Source of the DNA: UBA7985 sp038141425
Lineage (GTDB): Bacteria; Pseudomonadota; Alphaproteobacteria; UBA7985
Assembly (NCBI GenBank): GCA_038141425.1
Contig: JAYQIC010000005.1
Span: 62,001-126,000, forward strand
DNA: 64,000 nucleotides
Direction of reading: 5' to 3'
Below are positions 30,297 to 40,135 of this stretch, in pieces. The stretch's first letter is position 1. Every line of letters begins with the position of its first letter. Under the pieces are notes generated by a model. The model made no database searches. It was not told the DNA's origin and was given only the letters and a program-made list of their open reading frames with translations. A program made the translations under genes and the position numbers.

Positions 30297-31548
30297 ATGA
30301 GCCTTACCATCGTCATTATCGCGGGTTGCCTGATGGCGATGATCTCGATGGGCGTGCGGTCGTCTTTCGGCCTGTTCGTCGATGGCGCCCCCGGTGCCAT
30401 TGGTGTCACCTCTGGTGACTTCGGTCTGGCGCTGGGGTGGCAGAACCTGCTCTGGGGCCTGATCGGCGCTTACGCGGCTTCGCTGGTGGACCGCTTCGGG
30501 CCCATGTGGGTGCTGATTGCCGGGGCGCTGATGTACGGGCTGGGGATGCTCGGCATGCTGACCCTGCAGTCGACTTTCTGGACCTATCTGCTGCTGGGTG
30601 TGCTGACCGGAGGCGGGGTCGCTGCGACCGGGTTTTCGATCATCGGCATCAGCTTTTCCAAGCTGGTTACGCCGGAGCAGCGCTCCTGGGCGCTGGGGCT
30701 GGGGACGGCGGCGGCGTCCTTCGGCCAGCTCGCCATCGGCCTGCCGGCGGGCATGATGCTGCAGCAGCTGGGCTGGGAGCCGGCGATGATGGTGCTGGCG
30801 GGGCTGACCTTCCTGATCATCCCGCTGTCCTTTGCCTTCGCCGGGATCAAAGGCACAGCGGCCGAGGCCGCTGCCACCACCGCCACCGCCAGCACCAAGC
30901 ACCGGCAGTGGTTCCGAAGTCTGGCGCGAAGTCCGCGCTGCCTTCAGCAACCGCAGTTACGTCCTGCTGTTCTTCGGGTTCTTTGTCTGCGGCTTCCACA
31001 TTGCCTTCGTCTACATCTACCTGCCGAAGTTCCTGATCGATCAGGGCGTGCAGCCGCAGTGGCTGAACGGCTGGGGTGGGATCGGCGCCGTGGCGCTGGC
31101 GCTCGTCGGTCTGTTCAACATCATCGGGGCCTATACCTCCGGCGTGCTGGGGCGGCATATCCCAAAGAAGAACGGCCTCGCCTTCATCTACGCCGCGCGG
31201 TCGGTGGTGATGCTGGCCTTCATCCTGATCCCGATTTCGCCGCTGACAACGCTGATTTTCGCATCGGCCATGGGTCTGCTGTGGCTGTCGACCGTCCCCC
31301 TGACGCAGGGGATCATCGGCGGCATCTTCGGCATCCGCTACATGACCACGCTCTACGCCATCGTGTTCGTCTCGCACCAGGTCGGGTCGTTCTCTGCGAC
31401 CCTGCTGGCCCGCACCATCGAGAACCTGACCGGGGAGCTGACCCTGATGTGGGTTGCGGCGATCATCATCGGTGTGCTCGCGGCTGTGGTACACTGGCCC
31501 ATCGATGAGCGCCCTGCTGAGCGGGTCGGAGCGCCACAAACCGCCTGA
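30297..31548 (+). CDS. MFS transporter
   Basis: Major facilitator with about 12 membrane segments in two halves; first half begins IVIIAGCLMAMISMGVRSSFGLF, the second VLLFFGFFVCGFHIAFVYIYLP. The R-S-x-F-G-x-F arrangement in the first helix and the general layout resemble the oxalate/formate or monocarboxylate group of MFS carriers, but the substrate cannot be named. A frame break near 30905, in the central loop, separates the halves. An ATG at 30269 with AAAGG upstream lies in another frame and would read MASASARPG; a base error between the two could make it the true start. Divergent from pyrF. Confidence 0.85.
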
Positions 31549-31563
31549 GCCGAGCTCCCAGCC

Positions 31564-31991
31564 ATGCCGAACGATCAGCATCCTGAGCCACATACCGAGG
31601 CACGCCCGGTTTCAACATTCTGGGTGACGTTCTGGACCCTGACCACAGGCGGCATGGCGATCGTCGTGCTGCTGGTCGCGCTGGCCCTGGTCACCCGCCT
31701 TGAGGATGAGACCAGCGGGGCGGTGCTGGCGGTGTTCCCCCGCGCACCCCGCAGGATCGGATTTTCGCCGCCATCGAGCAAAGCGACGCCCGCGTGCTGC
31801 GCGCCACGCGGCTGTCCAACGCCTGGATCCTCGAAGGCACGCAGACCGGCTTCGTCGGCGCGCTGAAATCTGCTGGTGCGCTGGGGGCGTGGAAGCCCGT
31901 GTCCGGTGTGTCGTTTGCGGTCGGTGGCTGTGGCTTCGGGGCCGTGCTGTCCAACGACCCGCTATTCAGTCCGCAGCCAGCGTCGTCCTGA
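31564..31991 (+). CDS. Small single-pass membrane protein
   Basis: About 142 residues after repair of a frame break near 31745. One membrane segment near residues 20-42 (FWVTFWTLTTGGMAIVVLLV) follows a short polar N-terminus, then a soluble domain with RIFAAIEQSDARVLRATRLSNAWILEG. I do not recognise the family. It starts 15 bases after the MFS stop and overlaps the 3' end of the convergent hydrolase-OsmC gene by 26 bases. Confidence 0.6.
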
Positions 31992-33200
31992 TCTTCACCT
32001 CGCTCTCCAGCGTCCGGTGGACCGGGCACATGTCGGCGATTTCCACCATCCGCGCCCGCGTGGCCTCGTCCATGTCGCCCTCGATGCTGAGGCTGCGGGT
32101 GATGACGTCGACCTTGCCGTTCCGGGTCTCGCAGTCTTCGCAGTCCTTGGCGTGGATCTTCTCGTGCGACAGCCGGACGCCGGCGTGGGTGAGGTGGATG
32201 CCCTTGCGGTCGGCGTACATCTTCAGTGTCATCACGGTGCAGGCCCCAACCCGGAGAGCAGGTAGCCATAGGGGGAAGGCCCGGCGTTATTGCCGCCCAC
32301 CGCCCGCGGCTCGTCGGCGATGAGGGCGTGTCCCTGCGCCGCGATCAGGCTGGTGTACTTGCCCGAGCCGGACAGCTCGACCACGACCTCCCCCTCCGCG
32401 TTGATCGGGTGGCGTGGTTCGGGCAGGTCGAGGTAGCGCTCGGCGAAGGTGCCGATCATGCGCGCGGCGTAGGCAGCGTCTTCCGCCCGGTTGAGCAGGT
32501 GGTCGGCGCCATCAAGGGTGATGAAGGACTTGGGGTGCCTGGCAGCGACAAAGATGCGGGTGGCATTGTCGATGCCGACAGTTGCATCCAAGGGCGCGTG
32601 CAGCACAAGCAGCGCGGCCCGCATCGACCGGATACGCGCTTCCTGATCGCTGTCCTGCAGGTCGTCGAGAAACTGCCGCGTCAGGGTGAAGCGCCGGCCA
32701 CCCAGCTCGACCTCGCCCGAACCATCCCGCCGGATCTGGTCGGCCGCCGCGCCAAAATTGTGCAGCACGTGGGCGGGGTCGAAGGGCGCGCCGAGGGTGG
32801 CGACCGCCCGGATGCCCTCGATTTCCCCGGCAGCGCGGATCACCGCAGCGCCGCCGAGCGAGTGCCCGATCAGCAGACTGGGGGCGAGGCCCCTGCCGGT
32901 CAGGTGTGCGGCGGCGGCCACGATATCGGCAACGACAGAGCGGTAGTTGGTGTTGGCGAAATCACCGTCAGACCCACCCAGGCCGGTGAAGTCGAAGCGC
33001 AGGGTCGCGATGCCTTCGGCGGCGAGCGTGCGTGAGATCGCCGTCGCGGCCCGCGAGTCCTGCCCGCAGCTGAAGCAGTGAGCGAAGATCGCCACCGCCC
33101 GCGGCTCCCCCGCATAGGGCAGTTCCAGTCGTCCGGCGAGTTCGCCGCCGTCGTGGCCGGGGAAGGTCAGGCGTTCTGTCCGGGGTGGGGAAAGGGACAT
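31966..33200 (-). CDS. Alpha/beta hydrolase-OsmC fusion protein
   Basis: Bifunctional two-domain protein. The N-terminal alpha/beta hydrolase has the nucleophile elbow GHSLGGAA, an oxyanion region FAHCFSCGQDSRAA and a late His in LDGADHLLN. The C-terminal OsmC domain has both redox cysteines, in GLGACT and DMCPVHRTL, as in OsmC/Ohr peroxidases. One G is missing from a G-run near 32243, which places the OsmC half in another frame; the join is seamless when restored. About 411 residues. Known fusions of this type are thought to detoxify organic hydroperoxides or esters, but substrates are not established. Confidence 0.9.
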
Positions 33201-33268
33201 GCTGGCTCGGGCCTCCGTGCTCGATCTGACGACGTAGGCGCCAGCCTACCACCTTCGCACGCCGGGGG

Positions 33269-34403
33269 CTAAGCCAAGTGTCTCACGGGCAGGCGATGGC
33301 CCAGCGCGGCTAGGAGGTTGCCCGCGCGACCCACGTTTCCAGCGAGGTGAAGCCGGCAGCCGCGCTCGCGCAGGCCATCGATGATCGCGGGCAGGGCTTC
33401 CACCGAACGGCCGTGGATCGAGTGCAGCAGCACGATATCCCCCGGTGCCGACAGGCTCAGCACCCGCTGCACAATGCTGTCGGGTTCCTTGATCTGCCAG
33501 TCGAGGCTGTCGTTGGTCCAGTTGACCGTGGTCAGGCCGTAGGCGGCGGCTTCTTCGATGATGCCAGCGTTATAGTTGCCGAAGGGCGGGCGGAAGAAGG
33601 CGGGCTGCAGCCCCAGTGCCGTAAAGGCGCCCATGCCGCGCCGGAAGTCCTCGGCGACGGTTTCCCGGCTTTCCGCGCGCAGGTTCTTGTGATCCCAGGA
33701 ATGATAGCCGACCTCGTGTCCCCGGTTGACGGCGGTCAGCGCAGTGGTCGGGTTCGCCTGTAGCTTTTCGCCGAGAAAGAAGAAGGGCGCGCGGATGCCC
33801 TTGGCGTCGAGAATGTCGTAGATCGCAGCGTCGTGGCTGTGGTGCGGCCCGTCGTCGAAGGTCAGCACGCAGTCGAAGCTGCCGTCGGCGTTGCGGAAGT
33901 CGCGCGGGCCGATGCTGAACTCCAGCCCGGGGGCGACGTAGCGTTCGAAGCCGCCCGGAATGGCTGCCCGCGCCGGCTGTTGGGTCGGCGTGGCTTCGAT
34001 GGGGCTGGTGGCGACGCTTGCCGCTGCTGCGGCGGGCTGGGCGCCATAGGCGTTGACGGTTTGGGCCAGTGCTGCGGCCTCGATCCGCTTCTGGGCGATA
34101 AACTGGTCGAGCTGGGCCTGTGTCATCCAGATCAGCCCGTCGCTGGTCCGCACACCGACCAGCGGCTGTCCGTCCGGTCCGACCGGTGCGCGGGTGCCCG
34201 CCGAGGTTGCTGCGACCGCCGAGCTGCCGTCGCCCGCCTGCATCAGCACGCGTTCGCCCTGCGCGGTGAACAGGATCGTTCATGGCGGCTTCAGCCTCGG
34301 CCGGGTCGAGCTTGCCCTCCGGCGCAGTCGCGGCGCAGGCGCTGACCAGCGCCGCTGCGGCGAGCATCGCCAGCAGCTGTCCCACCCCTTGCATCCCGCG
34401 CAC
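33269..34403 (-). CDS. Lipoprotein polysaccharide deacetylase (NodB family)
   Basis: Signal peptide LLAMLAAAALVSAC with a lipobox, so a lipid-anchored envelope protein. The NodB homology domain is complete: motif 1 TFDDGPH, motif 2 HSWDH, motif 3 RPPFGNYN, motif 4 DSLDWQ, motif 5 ILLHSIH style VLLHSIH. A 110-residue linker rich in Ala, Thr and Pro separates the anchor from the domain and includes a repeated GQPLVGVRTSDGLIWMTQ element. A frame break near 34276 separates the lipobox part from the rest. Likely acts on peptidoglycan or an exopolysaccharide N-acetyl group. Confidence 0.92.
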
Positions 34404-34465
34404 GTGTTGCAGCTCTCTTCTCCCGCAAATCTTGTTCTGGCACCCGGTTCAGTGCTCAATCACGG

Positions 34466-34498
34466 ATTTGAGGCAAAAACAATGACAGCGCCTCAAAT
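34466..34498. promoter_or_regulatory. Inverted repeat upstream of the deacetylase gene
   Basis: ATTTGAGGC and GCCTCAAAT (9 bp each, perfect) are separated by 15 bases. It lies 63 bp upstream of the deacetylase and about 100 bp after the SLC13 permease, both on the minus strand, so it is an operator or terminator candidate. Confidence 0.4.
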
Positions 34499-34595
34499 GC
34501 GCGTAAGATCAGTATTATGCGCCGCCGGTTCCCGCAAGGGCGATGGTCGCAACGGCGGATCGCGGGCCGGTCGGACGGGAACCCAGTGGGCGGGC

Positions 34596-36386
34596 TCAGA
34601 TACCCCAGATGAAGGCGATCAGCGGCGTACCGATCAGCACGATCAGTATCTCCAGCGGCAGGCCCATGCGCCAGTAGTCGCCGAAGCGGTAGCCCCCCGG
34701 CCCCATGACCAGCAGGTTGTTCTGGTGCCCGATCGGGGTCAGGAACGCGCAGGACGCGCCCAGCGCCACCGCCATCAGGAAGGCATCCTGAGAGGAGCCG
34801 ATTTCGTTCGCCACCGTCGCCGCAATCGGCGCCATCACCACCGCCGTGGCGGCGTTGTTCATGATGTCCGACAGCGTCATGGTCACCACCATGATCAGCC
34901 CGAGCAGCAGCAGCGGCCCCAGCGCCCCGGCGGCGGAGACCACGCCATCGGCGACCAGCGCCGTCGCCCCGGTCTGCTCCAGCGCGCTGCCCAGCGGGAT
35001 CATTGCCCCGAGCAGCACGATGATCGGACAGTCGATCGCCTGATACAGCTTGCGCGGGTCGATCCGCCCCAGCAGCAGCATGCCGACCACCGCCGCGGCA
35101 AAGGCAATCGCGATGGGCACGCCGAGGAAGGCCGTCGCCCCGATCGCCAGCGCGAACAGCCCCAGCGGCAGCCAGTCGTTTTTCGGGCTCTGGCCCAGCA
35201 TCAGCGCGCGCTGCGCCAGCGGCACGGCGCCGAGTTCGTTGATGGTGTCGGGCAGGGTCGAGCCCTCCCCCTGCAGCAGCAGCACGTCGCCTGCACGCAG
35301 GCGCACCCGGCCGATCCGCTCCTGAATCGGGGTGCCTTCGCGGGCGATGGCGAGCAGGTTGGCGCCGTATTTCCGGCGCAGGTACAGGCTGCGCGGGGAG
35401 CGGCCTTCGACGCGGGAGCCGGGCAGGATCACCGCCTCCATCAGCGCGACGTGCTCGGAGGTCATGTGCTCTTCGACGAAGGCGTCGGCCCCGGCGAGCT
35501 CCAGCTGCTGGGCGTCGAGGAAGTCCTGCAGCACGTTTGGCCCGGCCTGGACCATGAGAATATCGCCCTTGCGGATGTGGCGCAGGCGCAGGTTACCGAA
35601 CAGCTTGGTGGCCCCGCGGATGATGCCGACCACCTGCAGGCCGCCGTCGGACAGGCCTTCGAGGCGGTAGATCTGCTCGTTGATCAGCGGGTGGTCCTCG
35701 GGGACGAGGATTTCGGTGACGTAGTCCTTGATCTCGAACTGGGGCTGATCGCCCTGCGGGGAGCGGCGGTTCTGCGTGATCAGCCGCCAGCCGACCAGCA
35801 GCAGGAACACCAACCCGGCGAAGGCCAGCACCCCGCCGACCGGCGAGAAGGCGAACAGGCCGAAGGGCTCGCCCGTGATCTGCTCCCGGTAGTTGGAGAC
35901 GATGATGTTCGGCGGCGTTCCGATCAGGGTGGTCAGCCCGCCGAGGATGGTCCCGAACGACAGCGGCATCAGCACCTGGCTGGGCCGCTTGGACAGGGAC
36001 AGCGCCACCGGCATCAGCAGCGCCAGCGCGCCAACGTTGTTCATGAAGCCCGAGAGCAGCGCGGCGATCCCGGTCAGCGCCGCCATGAAGGCCAGCGGCC
36101 GGTCGGACAGGCGTTCGAGCGGCCCGGCGAGGCGGTCGATCACGCCGCTGTCCTGCAACGCCCGGGACAGCACGAGCACTAGCGCGACGGTGATCACCGC
36201 GCTCTGCGAGAAACCCATGAAGGCGTCGTCGGCCTTGACCACGCCGACGAGCACGGCCGCGACCAGCGCGGTCAGCGCGACCACGTCGTAGCGCAGCCGC
36301 CCCCAGACGAAGGCAACCATGGCGAAGCCGAAGATCGCGAAGATCAGGGCCTGATCAACGCTGAGCAGGGCGGTGTCGGTTTGCAT
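34596..36386 (-). CDS. SLC13-type permease with two TrkA-C domains
   Basis: Polytopic anion permease of 596 residues, complete. Two membrane halves each with the SNxT-like hairpin region (MNNVGALALLMPVAL and MNNAATAVVMAPIAAT), around a cytoplasmic centre with two RCK_C (TrkA-C) domains (DHPLINEQIYRLEGLSDGGLQ region, then GSRVEGRSPRSLYLRRKYG region). This is the CitMHS/SLC13-like architecture used for dicarboxylates, sulfate or other anions; the substrate is not determinable. Single gene, not obviously in an operon; tRNA-Ser follows upstream on the other strand. Confidence 0.9.
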   Translation of the reverse strand: MQTDTALLSVDQALIFAIFGFAMVAFVWGRLRYDVVALTALVAAVLVGVVKADDAFMGFSQSAVITVALVLVLSRALQDSGVIDRLAGPLERLSDRPLAFMAALTGIAALLSGFMNNVGALALLMPVALSLSKRPSQVLMPLSFGTILGGLTTLIGTPPNIIVSNYREQITGEPFGLFAFSPVGGVLAFAGLVFLLLVGWRLITQNRRSPQGDQPQFEIKDYVTEILVPEDHPLINEQIYRLEGLSDGGLQVVGIIRGATKLFGNLRLRHIRKGDILMVQAGPNVLQDFLDAQQLELAGADAFVEEHMTSEHVALMEAVILPGSRVEGRSPRSLYLRRKYGANLLAIAREGTPIQERIGRVRLRAGDVLLLQGEGSTLPDTINELGAVPLAQRALMLGQSPKNDWLPLGLFALAIGATAFLGVPIAIAFAAAVVGMLLLGRIDPRKLYQAIDCPIIVLLGAMIPLGSALEQTGATALVADGVVSAAGALGPLLLLGLIMVVTMTLSDIMNNAATAVVMAPIAATVANEIGSSQDAFLMAVALGASCAFLTPIGHQNNLLVMGPGGYRFGDYWRMGLPLEILIVLIGTPLIAFIWGI

Positions 36387-36543
36387 GCTGACGTGTTACC
36401 CGGCCTTGGGGCGGAATGCGAGGGCGCGCAGGCATGGCCGCTGCCCCCGGGCGCGGGAAAAGTGAGATTGCAGGGCTGGCGGAACCGCTTTATAGAGGGC
36501 GCTCCGGCCGTCGCCCTGCGGGTGTCGCGGCGGGTCTGAGCGC

Positions 36544-36633
36544 GGAGAGGTGGCCGAGTGGCTGAAGGCGCTCCCCTGCTAAGGGAGTATACGGGAGACC
36601 GTATCGTGGGTTCGAATCCCATCCTCTCCGCCA
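36544..36633 (+). tRNA. tRNA-Ser (GCU anticodon)
   Basis: 90 nt including an encoded CCA. Acceptor GGAGAGG/CCTCTCC; D-arm GTGGCCGAGTGG region; anticodon stem CTCCC/GGGAG with loop CTGCTAA, anticodon GCT at 36578-36580; long class II variable arm with TACGGGAGACCGTA pairing; T-loop GTTCGAATC. The long variable arm and the anticodon both identify a serine tRNA that reads AGC/AGU codons. Confidence 0.98.
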
Positions 36634-36829
36634 TTTTCCTGCTTTTGTTGATGGCTTGAACGCTGGGCTCTGGGTGAAACGACTTCGCGGCTGACGTGTC
36701 GTGGCTCACTGGTCGCGGGGCGCTGTTTCCGGGATGGCGGGGGCAAGCTGCTGCGCCTGGATGGCGTTCCGGGTTCATCCCCAAAGATTAAGCGGCGGAA
36801 TCAGTTCCGGGTTAGTCACAAAAATTTAA

Positions 36830-36849
36830 GTACTTTGTATACGAAGTAC
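36830..36849. promoter_or_regulatory. Near-perfect 20-bp palindrome
   Basis: GTACTTTGTATACGAAGTAC pairs with itself at 18 of 20 positions and lies in an AT-rich spot of the 290-bp gap between tRNA-Ser and the NTF2-like gene. The rest of that gap has no gene that I can support. Looks like a repressor operator; no regulator gene is adjacent. Confidence 0.45.
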
Positions 36850-36927
36850 GAGAAAATTGACGTGACTGCGGGCGACCCCTATCCCCGCAAAACTTAAGGC
36901 AACAGCGCATCAGAATCTTAGCTAATT

Positions 36928-37427
36928 TCAGGTGCGTTGGTATTTGTCGCCGACTTGTTCCCTCGCCGGGTGGGTATCGTAGAAGATCGACAGCGACGTG
37001 AAGCGGGTTTCGCCTGCACCATCCCCCACGCCTGCGCCATCCCCCGCGCCTGCGCCGTCTCCGGCATCGGCATCGGCATCAGCCGCAGCGGTGAAGCGGA
37101 AGTAGTCCACGCCCTCGAACACGATCCGGTCACCGCTGGCCAGCGTCCAATCGTACTCGAAGTGTGCCGCACCGCTGTCCCCTTCTCCCCGAGCAGCACG
37201 TCGAACACGGTCAGCCGGTTCTGCGCCGAAGCCTGGTCCAGCGAGGCGAAGAACGCGGTCGCCGGCAGCGTCCCCAGATAGGGCGAGGTCACCTTCGCCC
37301 TCGGCGCGAACAGCGCCAGCACCCCCGCCATGTCCGAGGCTGTCAGCCGCTCGAAATAGGTGCGGATCGCTGCAATTTTCGCCGCTGAGTCATCGGAGGC
37401 GGCTGGGGCGGCAGGGGCTGTTGTCAT
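36928..37427 (-). CDS. NTF2-like (SnoaL-type) protein with Asp/Gly/Ala-rich insert
   Basis: Small cone-fold protein: IAAIRTYFERLTASDMAGVLALFAPRAKVTSPYLG is typical of nuclear transport factor 2-like enzymes or binding domains, followed by FDVLLGEKGTAVRHFEYDW and VFEGVDYFRF. One extra base near 37158 shifts the C-terminal half. Between the fold strands lies an insert of about 25 residues made of repeating D-G-A-G units, unusual for the family. The ATG at 37427 gives MTTAPAAPAASDD. Function unknown; such proteins often bind small hydrophobic or steroid-like ligands. Confidence 0.8.
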
Positions 37428-37503
37428 GATCGGTGGGCTCCGGCATTCGGGTGAGGTCTGGTCCCGTCTCTTCTTGTCCCTTCTGAGACTGTCCAACACA
37501 AGG

Positions 37504-39067
37504 TCAGAATGTCGGCAGCAGCGCAAGGGCGTCGCCGAGCTTGCCTTCGATCAGGGGGCGGAACTCGGCGTAGAACGCGTCCGGGCTCTGCTCGAAAGTT
37601 GCTTCGAAGGCCGCGTCGAAACCCATGTCGGCCAGCCGGGGTAGAAGTCGTCGAGCAGCACCCCTTCGCCGTGGCGGGAGATCAGCAGCGCCACTGCCCA
37701 CGCCCCGCCGTCGTAGAAGAAATCGCGGCAGGGGCTGTCGTAGTCGATCCGCACCATTTCGGCGACGCAGTCGTGGCGCTTGTGGGCCTCGGACGCGCGG
37801 CGGAACTTGCGCCCCATGTTCTTGCGGTAGGTGCGGAAGTTGAAGGTCCAGTCGCCGTTGTCCCAGACCGGTATTTTGCCCTCGGCCTGCAGCCGGGCGT
37901 GGGTGGTCATGGCCATGTACTCGGCCGCGCCCTCCATCCACCAGACCGGACCGAGCTTGCGGTCGCGCGCGTCGCGGTCGAGGTCGCGGACGTGGGCGTG
38001 CTGCACGGCGTGGAAGTATTCGTGCAGCACGGTCTTCTGTTCTTCATCCCCGGGTACGCCGAGCAGGCCGCTCATCCCCAGCGGCACGGAGGAGGAGAAG
38101 CGGTGGATGCCCCAGTCGAAGCCGCCGTTGTGGCCGGCGCTGCCGCCGGGCTGGCCGTTGGCGAGGGCGTCGGCGCCGAGCTGCTGGTAGGAAATCAGGC
38201 CGTGCTCGGACCGTTTCTCACGCTGCAGGCAGGCGTTCTTGGGCCAGTCGCCCCGGTCGTCGCGGCGCTGGCAGAAGGTGTCGAGCAGCGCGTTGGCGGC
38301 CTCGGGGTCGGTGCCCATGACCCAGTATTCGAGCGGGCCAAAGTTGCCCCAGGCCTCGGTCGCGGCGGCCATGGTCTCCACCATCCCGGTGCGGGCAGCC
38401 TCGACCACGTCGTCGGCGAAGAAGAATTCGGGCGCGACGTCGGTGGGCTGGGACCAGGCTGCAGGCAGCAGGCCGTCATCGCTGGTCTGGCGGGCTTCGC
38501 GGGCGGCGGCGAAGGCCCCGGCCTGCCCGTCGAGATCCCAGCTCTGGAAGCCGTTGCAGCATTCACCGGCGTTGACGAGGATCGGCGCGGACAGGTGGGC
38601 GGGGTCGTAGAGCAGGCCGAGCGCGCCGTCCCCGGTCATCAGCTCATAGCCCTCGCCGTTGAGGCGGAACGACCAGAGCTGCGCGGCGCTGCCGTCGGCC
38701 GGGGTCATCAGCAGCGGCCGGTCCCGCCCCTGCGCGGTCAGGGGGAAGTCCTCGCCGAGGATGGCGTTGGACAGCCGGTACTGCCCGCCGGGGAGCGGTG
38801 TGATCACCCACTGCTGGTGCTCGGCTTGGTTGGGCGCCTCGGCGATGACATCGCCGGTGTTGAGGTCGATGCTGAGGCCATAGGGACCGTCGGCGGGGCC
38901 GAGAAAGGCGACGCTCAACGGGCGCGAGACCAGATCCCCCAGCAGGTCATCGGCGGCAGCCGGGCGGTGCAGCAGCATCAATGCGGCGAGGGCGAGCAGG
39001 ACGGCGACCGCTGCTGATCCGAGGTAGGACAGGCGGTGCAGGAGGCGGGGATCAGGCGGGATGTCAT
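37504..39067 (-). CDS. Secreted gluzincin-like zinc metalloprotease
   Basis: Predicted exported protease. The core has LHEYFHAVQHAHV (HExxH zinc site) and 30 residues later WWMEGAAEYMA, which supplies the downstream Glu ligand, the pattern of gluzincins. N-terminal region VVEVSFR-like strands with repeated QLWSFRL and GFQSWDLDGQA blocks resemble a ricin-type beta-trefoil, probably carbohydrate-binding. The ATG at 39067 followed by a hydrophobic stretch (after a frame break near 39045) would give a signal peptide; a second break near 37640 moves the last 45 residues into another frame. Family name and substrate are unknown. Confidence 0.75.
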
Positions 39068-39208
39068 GGGTGGATCAGGGCTCCGGGGTTGGTGCGCGGT
39101 CACAGACGGAACATAGTGTATGGTCATTAGATCAGCCCGCGGGTCAAGGGTGTCACGCAAAGTGTCTCAGCCTCGGCCCACCGGGAAAACAACGCAGGAG
39201 CGCAGGCC

Positions 39209-40120
39209 ATGACCACCATCGATGAAGCCCGGGTCGAAGCCCACTACACCCGGGAAAACCTGCTCAGCACCATCCGCGACGGCCTGACCGCCGCCGGGTT
39301 CGACCCCGACAGCCCCGATGCCAGCGCGCTCAGCGCCGTCGACGAGTTCCACATCGGCGGCAGCGAGGCCAGCCGCTTCGTCGGTGAGGCATTGGGCGCA
39401 ACGTCGGGACTGCGGGTGCTCGATATCGGCTGCGGTATCGGTGGCCCGGCGCGGTTCATGGCCAGCACCTTCGGCTGCCGCGTCACGGGCATCGACCTGA
39501 CGGCAGACTACGTCGCGGTCGGCAACCAGCTCAGCGCCATGGTCGGGCTGGCGGAGGCCGTGACCCTGCAGCAGGCCCGCGCGCTCGACCTGCCCTTCAG
39601 CGACGGCAGCACTGGCGATGGCGCCGGGTTCGATGCCGCCTATGTCATGCACGTTGGCATGAACATCGCCGATAAGCCGCGGATGATGGCCGAGGCCGCA
39701 CGTGTGCTGCGGCCGGGCGGTAAGCTGGTGATCTACGACGTTATGACCCAGCGCGAGGGGTCGGTGACCTATCCGCTGCCCTGGTCCGACGTGCCGGAGA
39801 ACAGCGCGGTCGACCGCCTGTCAGCTTACGAAGCAGCGCTGCACGCGGCGGGTCTGGTGATCGAGGCCAGCGAGACCAAGCGCGACTTTGCCGTCGGTTT
39901 CTTCGAGGCCATGGTCGCGCGGATGAACGAGGCTCAAGCTGCCCAAAGCGCGGGCAAGGGCGGTGATGGCGCGGGTGGCGGCGCTGCCGGGGGGCCGGGT
40001 CCTCTGGGCCTGCACCTGCTCATGGGCGCCAATACCCGGGAGAAGGTCGGGAACGTCTTCGGCCAGATCAAAGACGGCCTGCTCGCGCCGGTGCTGATCA
40101 CCTGCCGCAAGCCGGGCTAG
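39209..40120 (+). CDS. Class I SAM-dependent methyltransferase (dimethylglycine/sarcosine N-methyltransferase-like)
   Basis: 303 residues, complete. SAM-binding VLDIGCGIGGPARFMAS, GIDLTADYVAVGNQLS, and LRPGGKLVIYDVMT are canonical; the N-terminus VEAHYTRENLLSTIRDGL resembles sarcosine/dimethylglycine N-methyltransferases. A 25-residue Gly/Ala insert precedes the C-terminal strand. A ribosome site GCAGGAGCG lies just before the ATG. It is convergent with the MttB-family gene. Together with the neighbours it may belong to a methylated-amine pathway, but methylation and demethylation would then coexist, so its exact role is open. Confidence 0.87.
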   Translation: MTTIDEARVEAHYTRENLLSTIRDGLTAAGFDPDSPDASALSAVDEFHIGGSEASRFVGEALGATSGLRVLDIGCGIGGPARFMASTFGCRVTGIDLTADYVAVGNQLSAMVGLAEAVTLQQARALDLPFSDGSTGDGAGFDAAYVMHVGMNIADKPRMMAEAARVLRPGGKLVIYDVMTQREGSVTYPLPWSDVPENSAVDRLSAYEAALHAAGLVIEASETKRDFAVGFFEAMVARMNEAQAAQSAGKGGDGAGGGAAGGPGPLGLHLLMGANTREKVGNVFGQIKDGLLAPVLITCRKPG

Positions 40121-40135
40121 GGCAGGGGTGACCGC

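Noticed and set aside
34053..36182. 709-codon + strand open frame opposite the SLC13 permease
   Set aside because: Composition is rich in Gln, His, Arg and Asp, typical of the reverse complement of a hydrophobic protein; the minus-strand permease explains the region fully.
36634..36927. Integrated element next to tRNA-Ser
   Set aside because: No integrase, no second tRNA fragment and no change in gene density; flanking genes look chromosomal.
37509..39017. 502-codon + strand open frame opposite the metalloprotease
   Set aside because: The minus strand carries the HExxH protease with a full domain order; the + frame has no recognisable domain.
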